A DNA stretch of 64,000 bases from Ignavibacteriaceae bacterium (lineage in GTDB: Bacteria > Bacteroidota > Ignavibacteria > Ignavibacteriales > Ignavibacteriaceae). A model generated the notes under the pieces. That model did not search any database and was not told where the DNA came from. It saw nothing but the letters and a program-made list of their open reading frames with translations. Position numbers and translations under genes: made by a program. The DNA lies in NCBI GenBank assembly GCA_013360295.1, contig JABWCL010000023.1:1-64000 (forward strand), in the 5' to 3' direction. How positions within the stretch are numbered: position 1 is the stretch's first letter; each line of letters starts with the position of its first letter. This document shows positions 55,597 through 64,000 of this stretch, in pieces.

Positions 55597-58553
55597 CTTA
55601 TACGCTTCAACCTGTTCTTTGCTTCATTCGTATAATCATCCGTGCCTTTCCTGTTCACCAAGACCTGATACATTTCCTTTGCCTTCTTAGTATCTTTTTT
55701 CTGTTCGTAGATACTGCCTAAAGCCAGATATGATTGCTTCACCCACTCCTCATAACGGAAGAAAATATTTATCACACGGACAAATGCGGTGATTGCATCC
55801 TCTGTTTTCTTCTGAACCAGGAAAGTGTTCCCAAGAATAAACTGGGCTTCAGCACCAATATCATCATTCCTGGTATTTGCCAACTTTTGTAGCAATCGAA
55901 TCGCGTTCTCAAAACGTCCGGATTGAAACTCGATACGTCCAAGTTCAAGTTTTGACTTTTCCGAGAAAACGTTATCTTCAAAACTTTGTGTTATTTCTTC
56001 AAAAAGGTCATAAGCACCGCTCATATCACCTATTCTCTGCAAAAGTTTAGCCTTTAGGAACATTAATTCTGAAAGTCGCTTAGAAGTCTCGTTACTCTTG
56101 ATTATCCGGTTAAAAAGGCTGATCGCTTTATCGCTGCTCCCTTCAGATTCATAAATGGAAGCCAGGTCTATCACGGCTGAAATGGTAAAGTCTGAACCGG
56201 GATACCTGCTTATAATGAGATTAAAGTTCTGTTTTGCCTCTTCAAATTCTCCCAGATTCTGGCTGCTCTTACCTGCCCAATAATATGCTTCAGGGACCAG
56301 TTTACTTCCGGAATAGATATTGATGAAGTCATAGTAGCTTGCTCTCGCATTAGCGTAATCCCTATTGCTGTAGTACAGCTCACCTTTTTTAATAAATAAC
56401 TGATCAGAAAAACCTGATTGTTTATTTCTTAAAGCGTAATCATTAAGTATCTTTGCAGCACTCTCGATATCCCCAAGCGCTACGTAGCAATATTGCAAAC
56501 CATTTACGGCATCGAACCAATTCGGGGAATTACGATAATCTCTTATCACTTTTTCATATGCAGAGATCGCCTCCGTGAAGTTCCCGGCATTATAATATGA
56601 GTCTCCGATAGAATAATAGGCTGTTGGAACGAGCTTTGATTTGGGGACACGGTATATCAATTCTCGATACTTTTCTATCGCGCGCTCATAATTCCTCTCC
56701 TGAAAATAGATCCAGCCGGATAAGTAATAAGCGTTTTCGAGGTACTGTGATCTCGAATAGCTGCGAATAAGGGTATTCAGCTGTGCCTGAGCGCGGTCCA
56801 TCCTGTTAAGTTTGTAAAATACCTGCGCCGTCTGGTATAAAATGTAATCCTGGTTCTTAGAATCCTTTGAACTTAGGAGAATGTCATAATTCCGTAAAGC
56901 TTCTTCGTAACCCTTATTCGAGAATAATGCATCAGCAAGTCTCAGCCTGACATCCGTACCGCGGGAATCTTTAGGAAACATTTTTAAGAAATCCTGAAAA
57001 ACATACGAGGCATTGTTATAATCCCTCATATTGAAGAGACAGTAAGCCTTGGAGTAGAGAGCGGTTGAATAGATGGTCTCATCATCAGAACTAACCCTGC
57101 CGTAATACCTGTGGGCGACCAGATAATTCTCTTTCTTGAAATAGTTTTCGGCGAGGTAAAAATTTGTTAATCCGCTTTCAAAGTTCGGAGCCAAAGAATC
57201 GATAACTGAGAGAATAGCAATTGACTGATCGTATTGTTTCAGATGATGCAGGGAGATACCATAGCCAAGTAAAGCCTTAAATACTGAAAAACGCTCCTTT
57301 ATATTATTTCGTGCGTTATCATAATATTTCAGGGCAATCTGGTAATTGCGATTACTGAACTCCATATCACCAAGAAGAAGATTCGTGTGGGCAATCAATT
57401 CCTGGTTCCTGGTCTGATTAAGAAGATTCAGGAGATACTTCGTGGCATTTTCATTCTGCTTAAGCTCAAAATATATTTTACCGATCTGGAAAAGGACGCC
57501 GTCAATATAGGAGGAGGACGGAAACCTTTTTTGAAAATCTTCAAAAATTTTAATCGCTTCCCTCAAGTTTCCGAGGTTTCTGATTGACTCTCCTTTCCAA
57601 TAAGTGGACAGGAGCGCAATACTATCGCTTCCCTGCGCAAGAAGGCTGAATTCCTTAAAAGCCTGAGTGTAGTCTTTTTTCTCAAGATGAGTCCAGGCAA
57701 GTGCATAACGAACGTCCCGGATAAACTCAAAGTCCGGATAAGTTTCGACTATCTCCTCAAAATAACGTGCGGCACTTTCATATTCACGGGAGTGGAAATA
57801 AGAATCTCCCAGAAAAAATAAATACTCTGCTTTTTTTCCGAGTTCGATGTTTTTCAGGGAAGGATTCGATAGCTCAATGATACTTCTTTCATACTCGTTG
57901 ATCTTATAGAAATTGAATCCGAGCCTGATCTGGGCGTCCGCGTAAACTTCACTGTCCGAATAATAGGATAGTATTTTCTCGTAACTGTCAATAGCCTTCT
58001 GGTATTCTGATACTTCTTCAAAACAAATACCAAGAGCAAAATATGATTTATCTATAACCGGATTAGTAGTTTTATTCTGAATGGCAGCCTGATACCATTC
58101 AATTGCCGATCTATAGTTTTTTTCAATCCTGTATGATTCTGCGATGTTGTGATGAATTTCTCCAAGAATATAATATGAAGGGTACTGTGCAACTAACTGA
58201 CCAAAAATTTCTCTGCTCTCAGAGTAGTTGCCAAGAAAAAAGTCACAGAATGCAAGCCTGTATAATGCCTCAGGCCTGTACAAAGAGAATGTGGAATTGT
58301 ATAAAAATAGCTGGTAATACTTTTTGGCAAAGGAGTAATTCTTTTCCTGGTAAAACCCTGATGCAAGAGCGAAGTCCGAATTATTCCTGCTGAGTTGTGA
58401 TATGTTCTTATTTTCGGTCTTCTTAAAGAGATATGAATAGTCAGCGGTAGTTGGAATCTTTAAGTGCCCCGCCGAGGGGAGTAGCTGAGCATAGGTTACC
58501 TGAAGGAATATTCCTGCACTTAAAAAGAATGTTATGATTTTGCAATTATTCAT
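55593..58553 (-). CDS. Large exported TPR-repeat protein
   Basis: The mature protein is nearly all tetratricopeptide repeats: more than twenty helix pairs such as YRSAIEWYQAAIQ, YERAIEKYREL and FTEAISAYEKVI, with the BamD/YbgF-like pattern YPxSxx between them. Length is 986 residues from the ATG at 58553, which gives a clean signal peptide; a TTG nine codons earlier lacks one. It probably acts as a periplasmic scaffold for its neighbours, the barrel, SPOR protein and TonB. That role is inference from the operon. Confidence 0.82.
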   Translation of the reverse strand: MNNCKIITFFLSAGIFLQVTYAQLLPSAGHLKIPTTADYSYLFKKTENKNISQLSRNNSDFALASGFYQEKNYSFAKKYYQLFLYNSTFSLYRPEALYRLAFCDFFLGNYSESREIFGQLVAQYPSYYILGEIHHNIAESYRIEKNYRSAIEWYQAAIQNKTTNPVIDKSYFALGICFEEVSEYQKAIDSYEKILSYYSDSEVYADAQIRLGFNFYKINEYERSIIELSNPSLKNIELGKKAEYLFFLGDSYFHSREYESAARYFEEIVETYPDFEFIRDVRYALAWTHLEKKDYTQAFKEFSLLAQGSDSIALLSTYWKGESIRNLGNLREAIKIFEDFQKRFPSSSYIDGVLFQIGKIYFELKQNENATKYLLNLLNQTRNQELIAHTNLLLGDMEFSNRNYQIALKYYDNARNNIKERFSVFKALLGYGISLHHLKQYDQSIAILSVIDSLAPNFESGLTNFYLAENYFKKENYLVAHRYYGRVSSDDETIYSTALYSKAYCLFNMRDYNNASYVFQDFLKMFPKDSRGTDVRLRLADALFSNKGYEEALRNYDILLSSKDSKNQDYILYQTAQVFYKLNRMDRAQAQLNTLIRSYSRSQYLENAYYLSGWIYFQERNYERAIEKYRELIYRVPKSKLVPTAYYSIGDSYYNAGNFTEAISAYEKVIRDYRNSPNWFDAVNGLQYCYVALGDIESAAKILNDYALRNKQSGFSDQLFIKKGELYYSNRDYANARASYYDFINIYSGSKLVPEAYYWAGKSSQNLGEFEEAKQNFNLIISRYPGSDFTISAVIDLASIYESEGSSDKAISLFNRIIKSNETSKRLSELMFLKAKLLQRIGDMSGAYDLFEEITQSFEDNVFSEKSKLELGRIEFQSGRFENAIRLLQKLANTRNDDIGAEAQFILGNTFLVQKKTEDAITAFVRVINIFFRYEEWVKQSYLALGSIYEQKKDTKKAKEMYQVLVNRKGTDDYTNEAKNRLKRIR

Positions 58554-58565
58554 AATACTATAATA

Positions 58566-58594
58566 TGAAAAAGCCCTCATTAACCGAGGGCTTT
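58566..58594 (-). terminator. Hairpin with T run between two TPR genes
   Basis: A perfect 9-bp stem AAAGCCCTC/GAGGGCTTT with a 7-base loop is followed by T residues on the minus strand. It lies 4 bases past the upstream TPR gene stop and 17 bases before the next ATG, so it may lower rather than abolish downstream expression. Confidence 0.75.
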
Positions 58595-58597
58595 ACT

Positions 58598-59347
58598 TTA
58601 CTTAATCTTTTGCAACTCGGCTTCAGCCAGTTTTTGATAATCATTGTCGGTTACAGCCACCTCAAGAAACTGACGTGCTTTGTCATTTTCACCTTTTACC
58701 CGGTAAGCCATTCCAAGATAATAATTGGGTCCACCGGGAGTTATATTAGATTTTACCTTAAGAGCAAGTTCAGAATTAGAAATTACCGCGTCCCAGTTCT
58801 CAACTTTACTGTACGCTCTCGCTAATGAGAGATAAACCAGATCAAGCTTAAAATATTCCAAACCGTTATTAAGAAGAACAACAGCCGTATCGACATGATT
58901 ATCATTAATAAACTCATTAGCTTGTTTATTGTAAGCCCTGGCTAGATATTCCTTGACCTTATCGATAAGGCCCTGGTTTGAAGAATACTCAAGAACTTTA
59001 GTGAAGTTGCTGATAGCTTCATTCATATTATTTAGGGCAAAATAAGTGCCGCCCAAAGCATTATAAGCGAGGTCAAACTTCTGATTACTTTTTATGGACT
59101 CATTGAAAGATGAGATGGCCTCATCATTTCTTTCGAGTTTCCTGAGACAAATCCCTTTCTGGAAATGTATCTTGTAATCCTGAGAGGTTATTAAGGCAGA
59201 ATCATAGTAGGAAATTGCCTTAAGCAGGTCATTTGCTTTAAAGTTTTCATTACCGGCTTTGTAGTAGGCCTGGGCCTGGGGGTCCATGCTCTGGGCTGCT
59301 ACAGGCAGGAATGAAAAAATAAAGATAGCAACAAAGAAATTTTTCAT
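58598..59347 (-). CDS. Exported TPR-repeat protein
   Basis: This 249-residue protein has a signal peptide (MKNFFVAIFIFSFLPVAAQ) and five or six tetratricopeptide pairs: AYYKAGNENFKANDLLKAIS, LRKLERNDEAISSFNESI and AYNALGGTYFALNNMNEAIS. It is first in the envelope module and lies 31 bases after tRNA-Leu. It probably works with the large TPR protein encoded next, though the strong hairpin between them suggests different amounts of the two. ATG start. Confidence 0.78.
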   Translation of the reverse strand: MKNFFVAIFIFSFLPVAAQSMDPQAQAYYKAGNENFKANDLLKAISYYDSALITSQDYKIHFQKGICLRKLERNDEAISSFNESIKSNQKFDLAYNALGGTYFALNNMNEAISNFTKVLEYSSNQGLIDKVKEYLARAYNKQANEFINDNHVDTAVVLLNNGLEYFKLDLVYLSLARAYSKVENWDAVISNSELALKVKSNITPGGPNYYLGMAYRVKGENDKARQFLEVAVTDNDYQKLAEAELQKIK

Positions 59348-59378
59348 TTATTGAGAACTCCAATTAAGGTATGATTAG

Positions 59379-59460
59379 TGCGGAAGATGGGACTTGAACC
59401 CACACGAGTCTCCTCACACGCCCCTCAAACGTGCGCGTCTACCAGTTTCGCCACTTCCGC
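59379..59460 (-). tRNA. tRNA-Leu (GAG)
   Basis: This 82-base class II tRNA on the minus strand has acceptor stem GCGGAAG/CTTCCGC and anticodon loop TTGAGGG (anticodon GAG) on a stem with one G-T pair. It has a long variable arm (GAGGAGACTC) and the T loop GTTCAAG. CCA is not encoded. Confidence 0.95.
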
Positions 59461-59521
59461 AAATAACAAAACCTTAATTTAAATCTTTTTTTATTACCAA
59501 GCAATAGAAAATTAAATCAAT

Positions 59522-59821
59522 TTATTCGGTAATTATCTGTGTATGTAACCCAATCTCCTGCAAAACAGACGAAACCTCAAGACAGGATTTCATCTCACCG
59601 GAGAAAACTATCGCCTTCCCTTTTACGTGCACCTCAAAAGTGAGGCCGCGCGCAGTCTCGAAATTGCATTTTGTGGCCTTGATTATCTGATTAATAACTT
59701 CGTCAAAGGTATGCCAGTCATCATTGTAAAGGACTACCCTGCAGGCAAGAGTTACCTGAAGATCTTCCTCATATTCAGGCCTGTGTTCAGGTTTTTGAAT
59801 CGCTAAATTCCTTATCTCCAT
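59522..59821 (-). CDS. clpS: ATP-dependent Clp protease adaptor ClpS
   Basis: This 99-residue adaptor delivers N-degron substrates to ClpAP. The core motif VVLYNDDWHTFDEVI near residue 28 and the HVKGKAIVFSGE segment near residue 66, followed by the Glu of the substrate pocket, are intact. The family's usual Pro-rich start is replaced by PEHRPEYEE. I start at the ATG at 59821; an in-frame TTG lies two codons upstream. It is divergent from etfB. Confidence 0.93.
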   Translation of the reverse strand: MEIRNLAIQKPEHRPEYEEDLQVTLACRVVLYNDDWHTFDEVINQIIKATKCNFETARGLTFEVHVKGKAIVFSGEMKSCLEVSSVLQEIGLHTQIITE

Positions 59822-59858
59822 ACCCAAAATATACTAAAAAAATAGCATCTTGTTTATT

Positions 59859-59887
59859 TTGAATTATGCGGCTTGTATATTTATAAT
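59859..59887 (+). promoter_or_regulatory. Promoter of the etfBA operon
   Basis: TTGAAT (59859-59864) and a perfect TATAAT (59882-59887) are separated by exactly 17 bases, ahead of etfB. The leader is about 25-30 bases and contains a GGAG site just before the ATG at 59921. The divergent clpS promoter must lie in the same 99-base gap but is not clear. Confidence 0.65.
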
Positions 59888-59920
59888 TCGTTTTATTAAT
59901 TATAATTTTTTGGAGAACTG

Positions 59921-60667
59921 ATGAATATAGGCGTATGTATCAGCCACGTTCCTGATACCGCGGCAAAAATTAAAATCAAAGAGGATTTAAGTCAAATTGA
60001 CTACACCTCGGTGCCGTTTATTATCAATCCGTATGATGAATTTGCCATGGAAGAGGCAATCCGTATAAAAGAAAAGTCCGGCGGTACCACTTATGCTATC
60101 TCCCTGGGAAAGGACGGCGTAAAAGAATCACTCCGTAAAGCGCTTGCTACAGGGATAGACGAAGCCATCCATATTAAAACAGAACTAGAACTTGATTCCT
60201 CGGCGGTTGCAAAAAATCTTTGCGACGAAATCAAATCTCTTAATCTTGAATTAGTATTTATGGGTAAGCAGTCAGTCGATTTCGACAGTTCCGCAACAGG
60301 TCAGATTCTATCAGAGTTACTCGGTTTTAACTGTATCACTAATTGCGTAAGTTTCAGCTTGGATGGTCGGAACGTCAGAGCGGAAAGAGAAATTGAAGGC
60401 GGACGTGAAGTTTTAGAAACTACTCTCCCGGTCATAATCACTGCCCAAAAAGGTTTGAATGAACCAAGGTATGCTTCCCTTAAGGGAATTATGGCAGCCA
60501 AGAAGAAGAATATTGTAGAGAAAAATGCCGCATACACAGAGTGTAAGACCAAAGTAATTGGGTTCTCGTTGCCTAAGGGAAAATCTGCCGGCAAAGTATT
60601 GTCCGCTGATTCCGACGGAGTCAAAGAATTAGTAAGATTATTAAAAGAAGAGGCAAAGGTATTCTAA
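59921..60667 (+). CDS. etfB: Electron transfer flavoprotein beta subunit
   Basis: This 248-residue subunit binds AMP (or FAD in bifurcating forms). Family segments are INPYDEFAMEEAIRIKE near residue 36 and GKQSVDFDSSATGQILSELL near residue 113. The signature region is TTLPVIITAQKGLNEPRYAS near residue 167. It pairs with EtfA, encoded 1 base later, to collect electrons from acyl-CoA or similar dehydrogenases. No ETF:quinone oxidoreductase lies in this window. Confidence 0.95.
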   Translation: MNIGVCISHVPDTAAKIKIKEDLSQIDYTSVPFIINPYDEFAMEEAIRIKEKSGGTTYAISLGKDGVKESLRKALATGIDEAIHIKTELELDSSAVAKNLCDEIKSLNLELVFMGKQSVDFDSSATGQILSELLGFNCITNCVSFSLDGRNVRAEREIEGGREVLETTLPVIITAQKGLNEPRYASLKGIMAAKKKNIVEKNAAYTECKTKVIGFSLPKGKSAGKVLSADSDGVKELVRLLKEEAKVF

Positions 60668-60668
60668 G

Positions 60669-61640
60669 ATGATTAAATCAATATTAGTTTTTATTGAACA
60701 GCGTGATAACCAGATAAAAAAATCCTCGCTTGAAGCCTTATCGCATGCGGTAAAACTTGCATCTGTTACAGCTGCGAAAACCACGGCTTTGATCGCAGGG
60801 GGTGAGTTTGAATCTTTTGATAGAGTATCATCGACAGGAGTAAATCAAATAATTCATTTCCAGAATCCTGACCTGAATATTTACTCCCCTTCTGCTTTCG
60901 CAAAATTATTAGCCGATACCGCCAAAGAAAACGGTTCGGATTGCCTTCTTTTCGCAAATTCGCAGATGGGAAAAGATCTTGCCCCGCGTGTTGCTGCACG
61001 TCTGGATGCCGGCATCGCCATGGATTGTATTAACCTGGATTACCAGGACACTGAACTGGTTGTCAACAGGCCAATTTTTGCCGGAAAAGCTTATCAACAA
61101 ATGTCTGTGACAACTGAGAAAAAGGTATTTACTCTCCGTCCAAACGTTTTTCCGTTTATTACACCGGGACCTGACTCAGGTCTGGTCATTGAGAAGAAAA
61201 GTGCCGATGCGCCTGATTTTTCAGTTCGTGTTACAGAAATAAAGAAATCTGAAGGCAAACTTGATGTTTCCGAGGCTGATATTATAGTTTCGGGCGGTAG
61301 AGGGATGAAAGGTCCTGAACATTTCATTCTGATTGAGTCACTCGCGGAAGTATTAGGCGGTGCGGTAGGCGCATCAAGAGCGGTTGTTGATGCTGGTTGG
61401 AGGCCTCACAATGAACAGGTCGGGCAGACAGGTAAAACAGTGTCTCCCTCACTCTATATTGCTTGTGGTATTTCCGGTGCGATCCAGCATATGGCAGGGA
61501 TGTCCTCCTCAAAGAATATTGTTGCCGTAAATAAGGATAAAGATGCACCGATATTTACAGTCGCTGATTATGGTGTTGTCGGAGATGTCTTTGAAATCCT
61601 TCCATTGCTAACCGAAGAAATTAAAAGAGTTAAATCTTAG
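60669..61640 (+). CDS. etfA: Electron transfer flavoprotein alpha subunit
   Basis: The 323-residue subunit holds FAD in its C-terminal domain: VSGGRGMKGPEHF near residue 207, GASRAVVDAGWRPHNEQVGQTGKTVSP near residue 235, and SGAIQHMAGM near residue 271 are all intact. The N-terminal part matches the EtfA alpha/beta domain. It is co-transcribed with etfB and followed after 8 bases by a nuclease-like gene. Confidence 0.96.
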   Translation: MIKSILVFIEQRDNQIKKSSLEALSHAVKLASVTAAKTTALIAGGEFESFDRVSSTGVNQIIHFQNPDLNIYSPSAFAKLLADTAKENGSDCLLFANSQMGKDLAPRVAARLDAGIAMDCINLDYQDTELVVNRPIFAGKAYQQMSVTTEKKVFTLRPNVFPFITPGPDSGLVIEKKSADAPDFSVRVTEIKKSEGKLDVSEADIIVSGGRGMKGPEHFILIESLAEVLGGAVGASRAVVDAGWRPHNEQVGQTGKTVSPSLYIACGISGAIQHMAGMSSSKNIVAVNKDKDAPIFTVADYGVVGDVFEILPLLTEEIKRVKS

Positions 61641-61648
61641 AGGCTATT

Positions 61649-62242
61649 TTGAGCAAAATTGAATGTGAAATTATTGGGATTTCTTCAAGCGCCTCGACCG
61701 GAGGAGCGTATGCCCTTTTGCTGAAGGAGGTTTTTGGCAACCGGAGATTACCAATAATTATCGGGCAATTTGAAGCCCAGGCCATTGCACTTGAACTTGA
61801 GGGGATGAAACCTCCGCGTCCCCTCACCCACGATCTGTTGAAGTCGCTTATCGAAAATCTTAACGCCAGCCTTATTGAGGTTGTTATAAGTGAATTAAGG
61901 GATAATACTTTTTTTTCAAAAATTATTGTGGAAATGTCTTCCCTGACCAATGAGATTGATGCCAGGCCGAGTGATGCGATAGCTCTTGCTTTAAGGTCAA
62001 ATGTTCCGATTTATGTGGAAGAGGCCGTACTTGAAGCGGCAGGATTTATCAGTTCTCCGGAAGAAGGTTTCCAGCCTGAAGCAGAACAGCCATCTTTCTC
62101 AGAACAAAAGGGTGAGAATACATCGAAGGAAGCGAAATTATCTGCTCTGCAGACAAAACTCAGAGAGGCTCTTGAAAAAGAGGATTATGAACGTGCAGCA
62201 AAACTGAGAGATGAAATCAAAAAGCTGTCTTCTAATAATTGA
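61649..62242 (+). CDS. Bifunctional nuclease-domain protein with C-terminal UVR motif
   Basis: Residues 1-135 form the bifunctional nuclease domain (DUF151/BFN): LPIIIGQFEAQAIALELEG near residue 34 and IDARPSDAIALALRSNVPIY near residue 99. An acidic linker leads to a UvrB/UvrC-type motif at about 165-195 (LREALEKEDYERAAKLRDEI), a helical hairpin that mediates protein contacts. This pairing is known in Bacteroidota and Chlorobi. TTG start. The tail overlaps the opposing DUF2851 gene by 11 bases. Confidence 0.85.
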   Translation: MSKIECEIIGISSSASTGGAYALLLKEVFGNRRLPIIIGQFEAQAIALELEGMKPPRPLTHDLLKSLIENLNASLIEVVISELRDNTFFSKIIVEMSSLTNEIDARPSDAIALALRSNVPIYVEEAVLEAAGFISSPEEGFQPEAEQPSFSEQKGENTSKEAKLSALQTKLREALEKEDYERAAKLRDEIKKLSSNN

Positions 62243-62249
62243 AGACAGC
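62219..62249 (-). terminator. Terminator of the DUF2851 gene, inside the opposing gene's end
   Basis: A perfect 9-bp stem GCTGTCTTC/GAAGACAGC with an 8-base loop is followed on the minus strand by five T. The loop region contains both convergent stop codons, so the stem is partly coding on each strand. On the plus strand no T run follows at once. Confidence 0.7.
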
Positions 62250-63722
62250 ATCCCCTATTTTACATTCAGTACATTTTTCCTTGGCACAATAATTGCGAAA
62301 TAGCTCTATCATTCCCTGATAGATGATTCCCTTTTTACTTCTCAGATCAATATTTAAAGAATCCGAAATTTCTTTTACAAGGCTGTTCTCGGTATCCAGG
62401 CTCATCTCAGAATAAACTTTTAGTACTTTTTGAGCATTCTTGGTTTTTCCGAAAATCTCGAAATAGACATACGCGTACGGCAGCACAACATTAATTAATA
62501 TTTCATCCACACGGGAGTTACCGATAAAATATTTTATTTCAACCTCACTTGGCTTTTCGAAAACATAGTGCTTCGCCCAGTAATCTTCAGCGTGAACAAT
62601 GAGAAGGGACTTTATGGAATGTGTTAGGACATCAATGTTGTAGATCTCCTCGATTTTTTTAATGATCTGTCCGATTAGGTTATTCTTTAAAATTTTTCCT
62701 ACAATGCGTGCACCACCGGCAAGACGGATGGTAGGAAAATTCTGTGGGCGTAATTTAAAGAAGTGCCAGTCTTCAGCATCAAAAGTTCTACCTGAATATA
62801 ACTTCCTTAAATTAAGCCATTTTTCATAAAGCAGGCGGACATAATTAGAAATATCCGGTTTTGAATCAAAATTGAAATTAGGCATCAGGCCGGCAACATT
62901 GAAATATAGACTTTCGATGGTATTAATAAGATTGTTATCTTGCTTAATAAGATAGAGGAAATTGATGTCAACCGCTTCGGCGAGCCTCTTCATGATTGTT
63001 TTATTCTGGGAATATCCCAAAGCCTCAAACAAGCCTTCATAAAAAAGTTGTTCCCACACCTTTCTGTTATTCAGTTCAGAATAAGTAAAACTTTTATTTA
63101 AATACTCTTCAGGAACTTCATACTTTATAACCGGTTCTTTGATTTTAAGGCTGTCAATATAGAGCAATTCTTTAAGGCGGGCTATTACTTTATCGCTTTT
63201 GTGCTTGAATCTGTTAAGGCCAAGCTCAAAAAGAAATTCATACTTTTCCGAATCGCTGAGAAGCTGGGCAAGATGATTACAGTGTATTTTGTGTGTCCGG
63301 TATTCCTCATTCTGATCAACTACTTCCCTCCCCTTTAATCTTTCGACTAGGTTCTGATCGATAAAATCTTCGATGCTGAAACTGGGAATACGTCTGCCGT
63401 CCTGAGAGTAAACCGCGTGGTGGTCGGGATCATGATGGTAAATTGCGTGAAGGACAACCCGGTTAAACCTTTTATTGAGATTGTGCCCGTGAGACCTCCA
63501 GTCGCTATGGCGATTATCAATCTCAATATCCCCAACATAAGTTACGTTTCCGATCTTTATCCTGGCGTTTTTAAAGTCTGGCCCTCCAAGATCGAGGTTT
63601 TCATCCCCCACATAAATTACATTAACAGCCTCACCTTCAAGTGTTGTAATCTCTTTACTAAACTTTTGCTCTCTCCAGATTTCTGCAAGATATTTCTCGG
63701 GTATTTCTCCGGTATTTTTCAT
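62232..63722 (-). CDS. DUF2851 family protein
   Basis: This 496-residue protein matches the Bacteroidota/Chlorobi DUF2851 family. It opens with LAEIWREQKF and GGPDFKNARIKIGN near residue 50, then GDIEIDNRHSDWRSHGHN near residue 64 and VVLHAIYHHDPD near residue 90. The C-terminus has a Cys set (NYCAKEKCTECKIG) that could hold a metal or an Fe-S cluster. The conserved E-D-H-SDW region is nuclease-like in look, but no activity is established. Confidence 0.82.
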   Translation of the reverse strand: MKNTGEIPEKYLAEIWREQKFSKEITTLEGEAVNVIYVGDENLDLGGPDFKNARIKIGNVTYVGDIEIDNRHSDWRSHGHNLNKRFNRVVLHAIYHHDPDHHAVYSQDGRRIPSFSIEDFIDQNLVERLKGREVVDQNEEYRTHKIHCNHLAQLLSDSEKYEFLFELGLNRFKHKSDKVIARLKELLYIDSLKIKEPVIKYEVPEEYLNKSFTYSELNNRKVWEQLFYEGLFEALGYSQNKTIMKRLAEAVDINFLYLIKQDNNLINTIESLYFNVAGLMPNFNFDSKPDISNYVRLLYEKWLNLRKLYSGRTFDAEDWHFFKLRPQNFPTIRLAGGARIVGKILKNNLIGQIIKKIEEIYNIDVLTHSIKSLLIVHAEDYWAKHYVFEKPSEVEIKYFIGNSRVDEILINVVLPYAYVYFEIFGKTKNAQKVLKVYSEMSLDTENSLVKEISDSLNIDLRSKKGIIYQGMIELFRNYCAKEKCTECKIGDAVFNY

Positions 63723-63738
63723 TTTTTGCCTAATTATA

Positions 63739-63999
63739 TCATTCTAATGTTATTGTCCTGGATTTTCTGACTCCGGTAACGTAAAAGAATTCAACCTTCC
63801 CGCTTAGATATGACACATTTTTGAATGTATACACGCCCGGACCCACATTATAATATAAATCACTCTTTCTACCATCGACATACATGTAAAGATTACATGA
63901 ACGACCTGCATCAGGAAGCTCTACAGCTATATCTGCTAATGTACCTGACCTGACAAGATTTTTTATGATGGGTAAGTGAAGAGAAAAGTCATCCTCCAG
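63739..63999 (-). CDS. C-terminal end of an unrecognised protein
   Basis: The gene runs off the right edge; 86 codons and a TGA stop are visible. The stretch is beta-rich (LHLPIIKNLVRSGTLADIAV, DGRKSDLYYNVGPGVYTF) and has no motif I recognise. It lies 16 bases upstream of the DUF2851 gene on the same strand and is probably in the same transcript. It could be an exported or surface protein; the missing start prevents a better call. Confidence 0.6.
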   Translation of the reverse strand: MEDDFSLHLPIIKNLVRSGTLADIAVELPDAGRSCNLYMYVDGRKSDLYYNVGPGVYTFKNVSYLSGKVEFFYVTGVRKSRTITLE

Positions 64000-64000
64000 T

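Noticed and set aside
55593-59347. CRISPR-like or tandem DNA repeats in the TPR genes
   Set aside because: The periodicity is at protein level with divergent DNA; no exact repeat-spacer pattern is present here or elsewhere in the window.

Overview
The window looks like a chromosomal segment of a member of the Bacteroidota/Chlorobiota group, most likely an Ignavibacteria-like organism. The evidence is a combination of traits: an alternative complex III (ACIII) locus joined to an aa3-type oxidase, type IX secretion genes (porU, porV and a cargo protein with a sorting domain), bacterial microcompartment shell genes, weak Shine-Dalgarno use, several TTG/GTG starts, and an overall AT-leaning composition. 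The taxonomic call is inference; no rRNA gene is present.

Layout. (1) 1-400: the end of a GIY-YIG nuclease gene, a tRNA T-arm-like hairpin and a decayed second GIY-YIG copy, closed by the terminator of the next operon. (2) 414-15161, minus strand: one long respiratory operon. It runs from a pentaheme cytochrome (ActA) through ActB, ActC, a fused ActD-ActE and ActF, then a membrane-anchored cytochrome c, an SCO copper chaperone, oxidase subunits I, III, IV and II, heme O synthase and a last membrane cytochrome c. Together these would carry electrons from quinol to oxygen. (3) 15300-25707, minus: a mixed set with glycolate oxidase-like GlcF/GlcD, a lipoprotein, a zinc-ribbon membrane protein, CtpA protease, thymidylate kinase, a YbbR protein, two microcompartment shell proteins, RuvX and a Rel/Spo enzyme. 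(4) 25773-30080, minus: a TPR protein, Upp, a CoA-disulfide-reductase-like flavoprotein and Der. (5) 30141-42388, minus: envelope and secretion genes, including a metalloprotease/beta-propeller/barrel protein, a protease-dead M6-like type IX cargo, PorV and PorU. (6) 42511-44172, minus: an HD protein, endonuclease III, a thioredoxin-fold ferredoxin and tRNA-Glu.

(7) 44409-51581: an L,D-transpeptidase (plus), RecQ (minus), tRNA-Gln (minus), then a plus-strand run with a cytidylate-kinase-like protein, a propeller protein and three small membrane proteins. (8) 51529-59821, minus: ClpS, tRNA-Leu and a five-gene envelope module (two TPR proteins, a barrel with no visible plug, an HU-like/SPOR fusion and TonB). 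(9) 59921-62242, plus: EtfB, EtfA and a bifunctional-nuclease/UVR protein behind a clear promoter. (10) 62232-63999, minus: a DUF2851 protein and the end of an unrecognised gene.

No CRISPR array, insertion sequence, prophage or rRNA operon was seen. The least ordinary items are the pair of shell proteins without the rest of a microcompartment locus, the TonB/SPOR/TPR/barrel module, the inactive M6 homologue and the tRNA-like/GIY-YIG remnant at the left edge.
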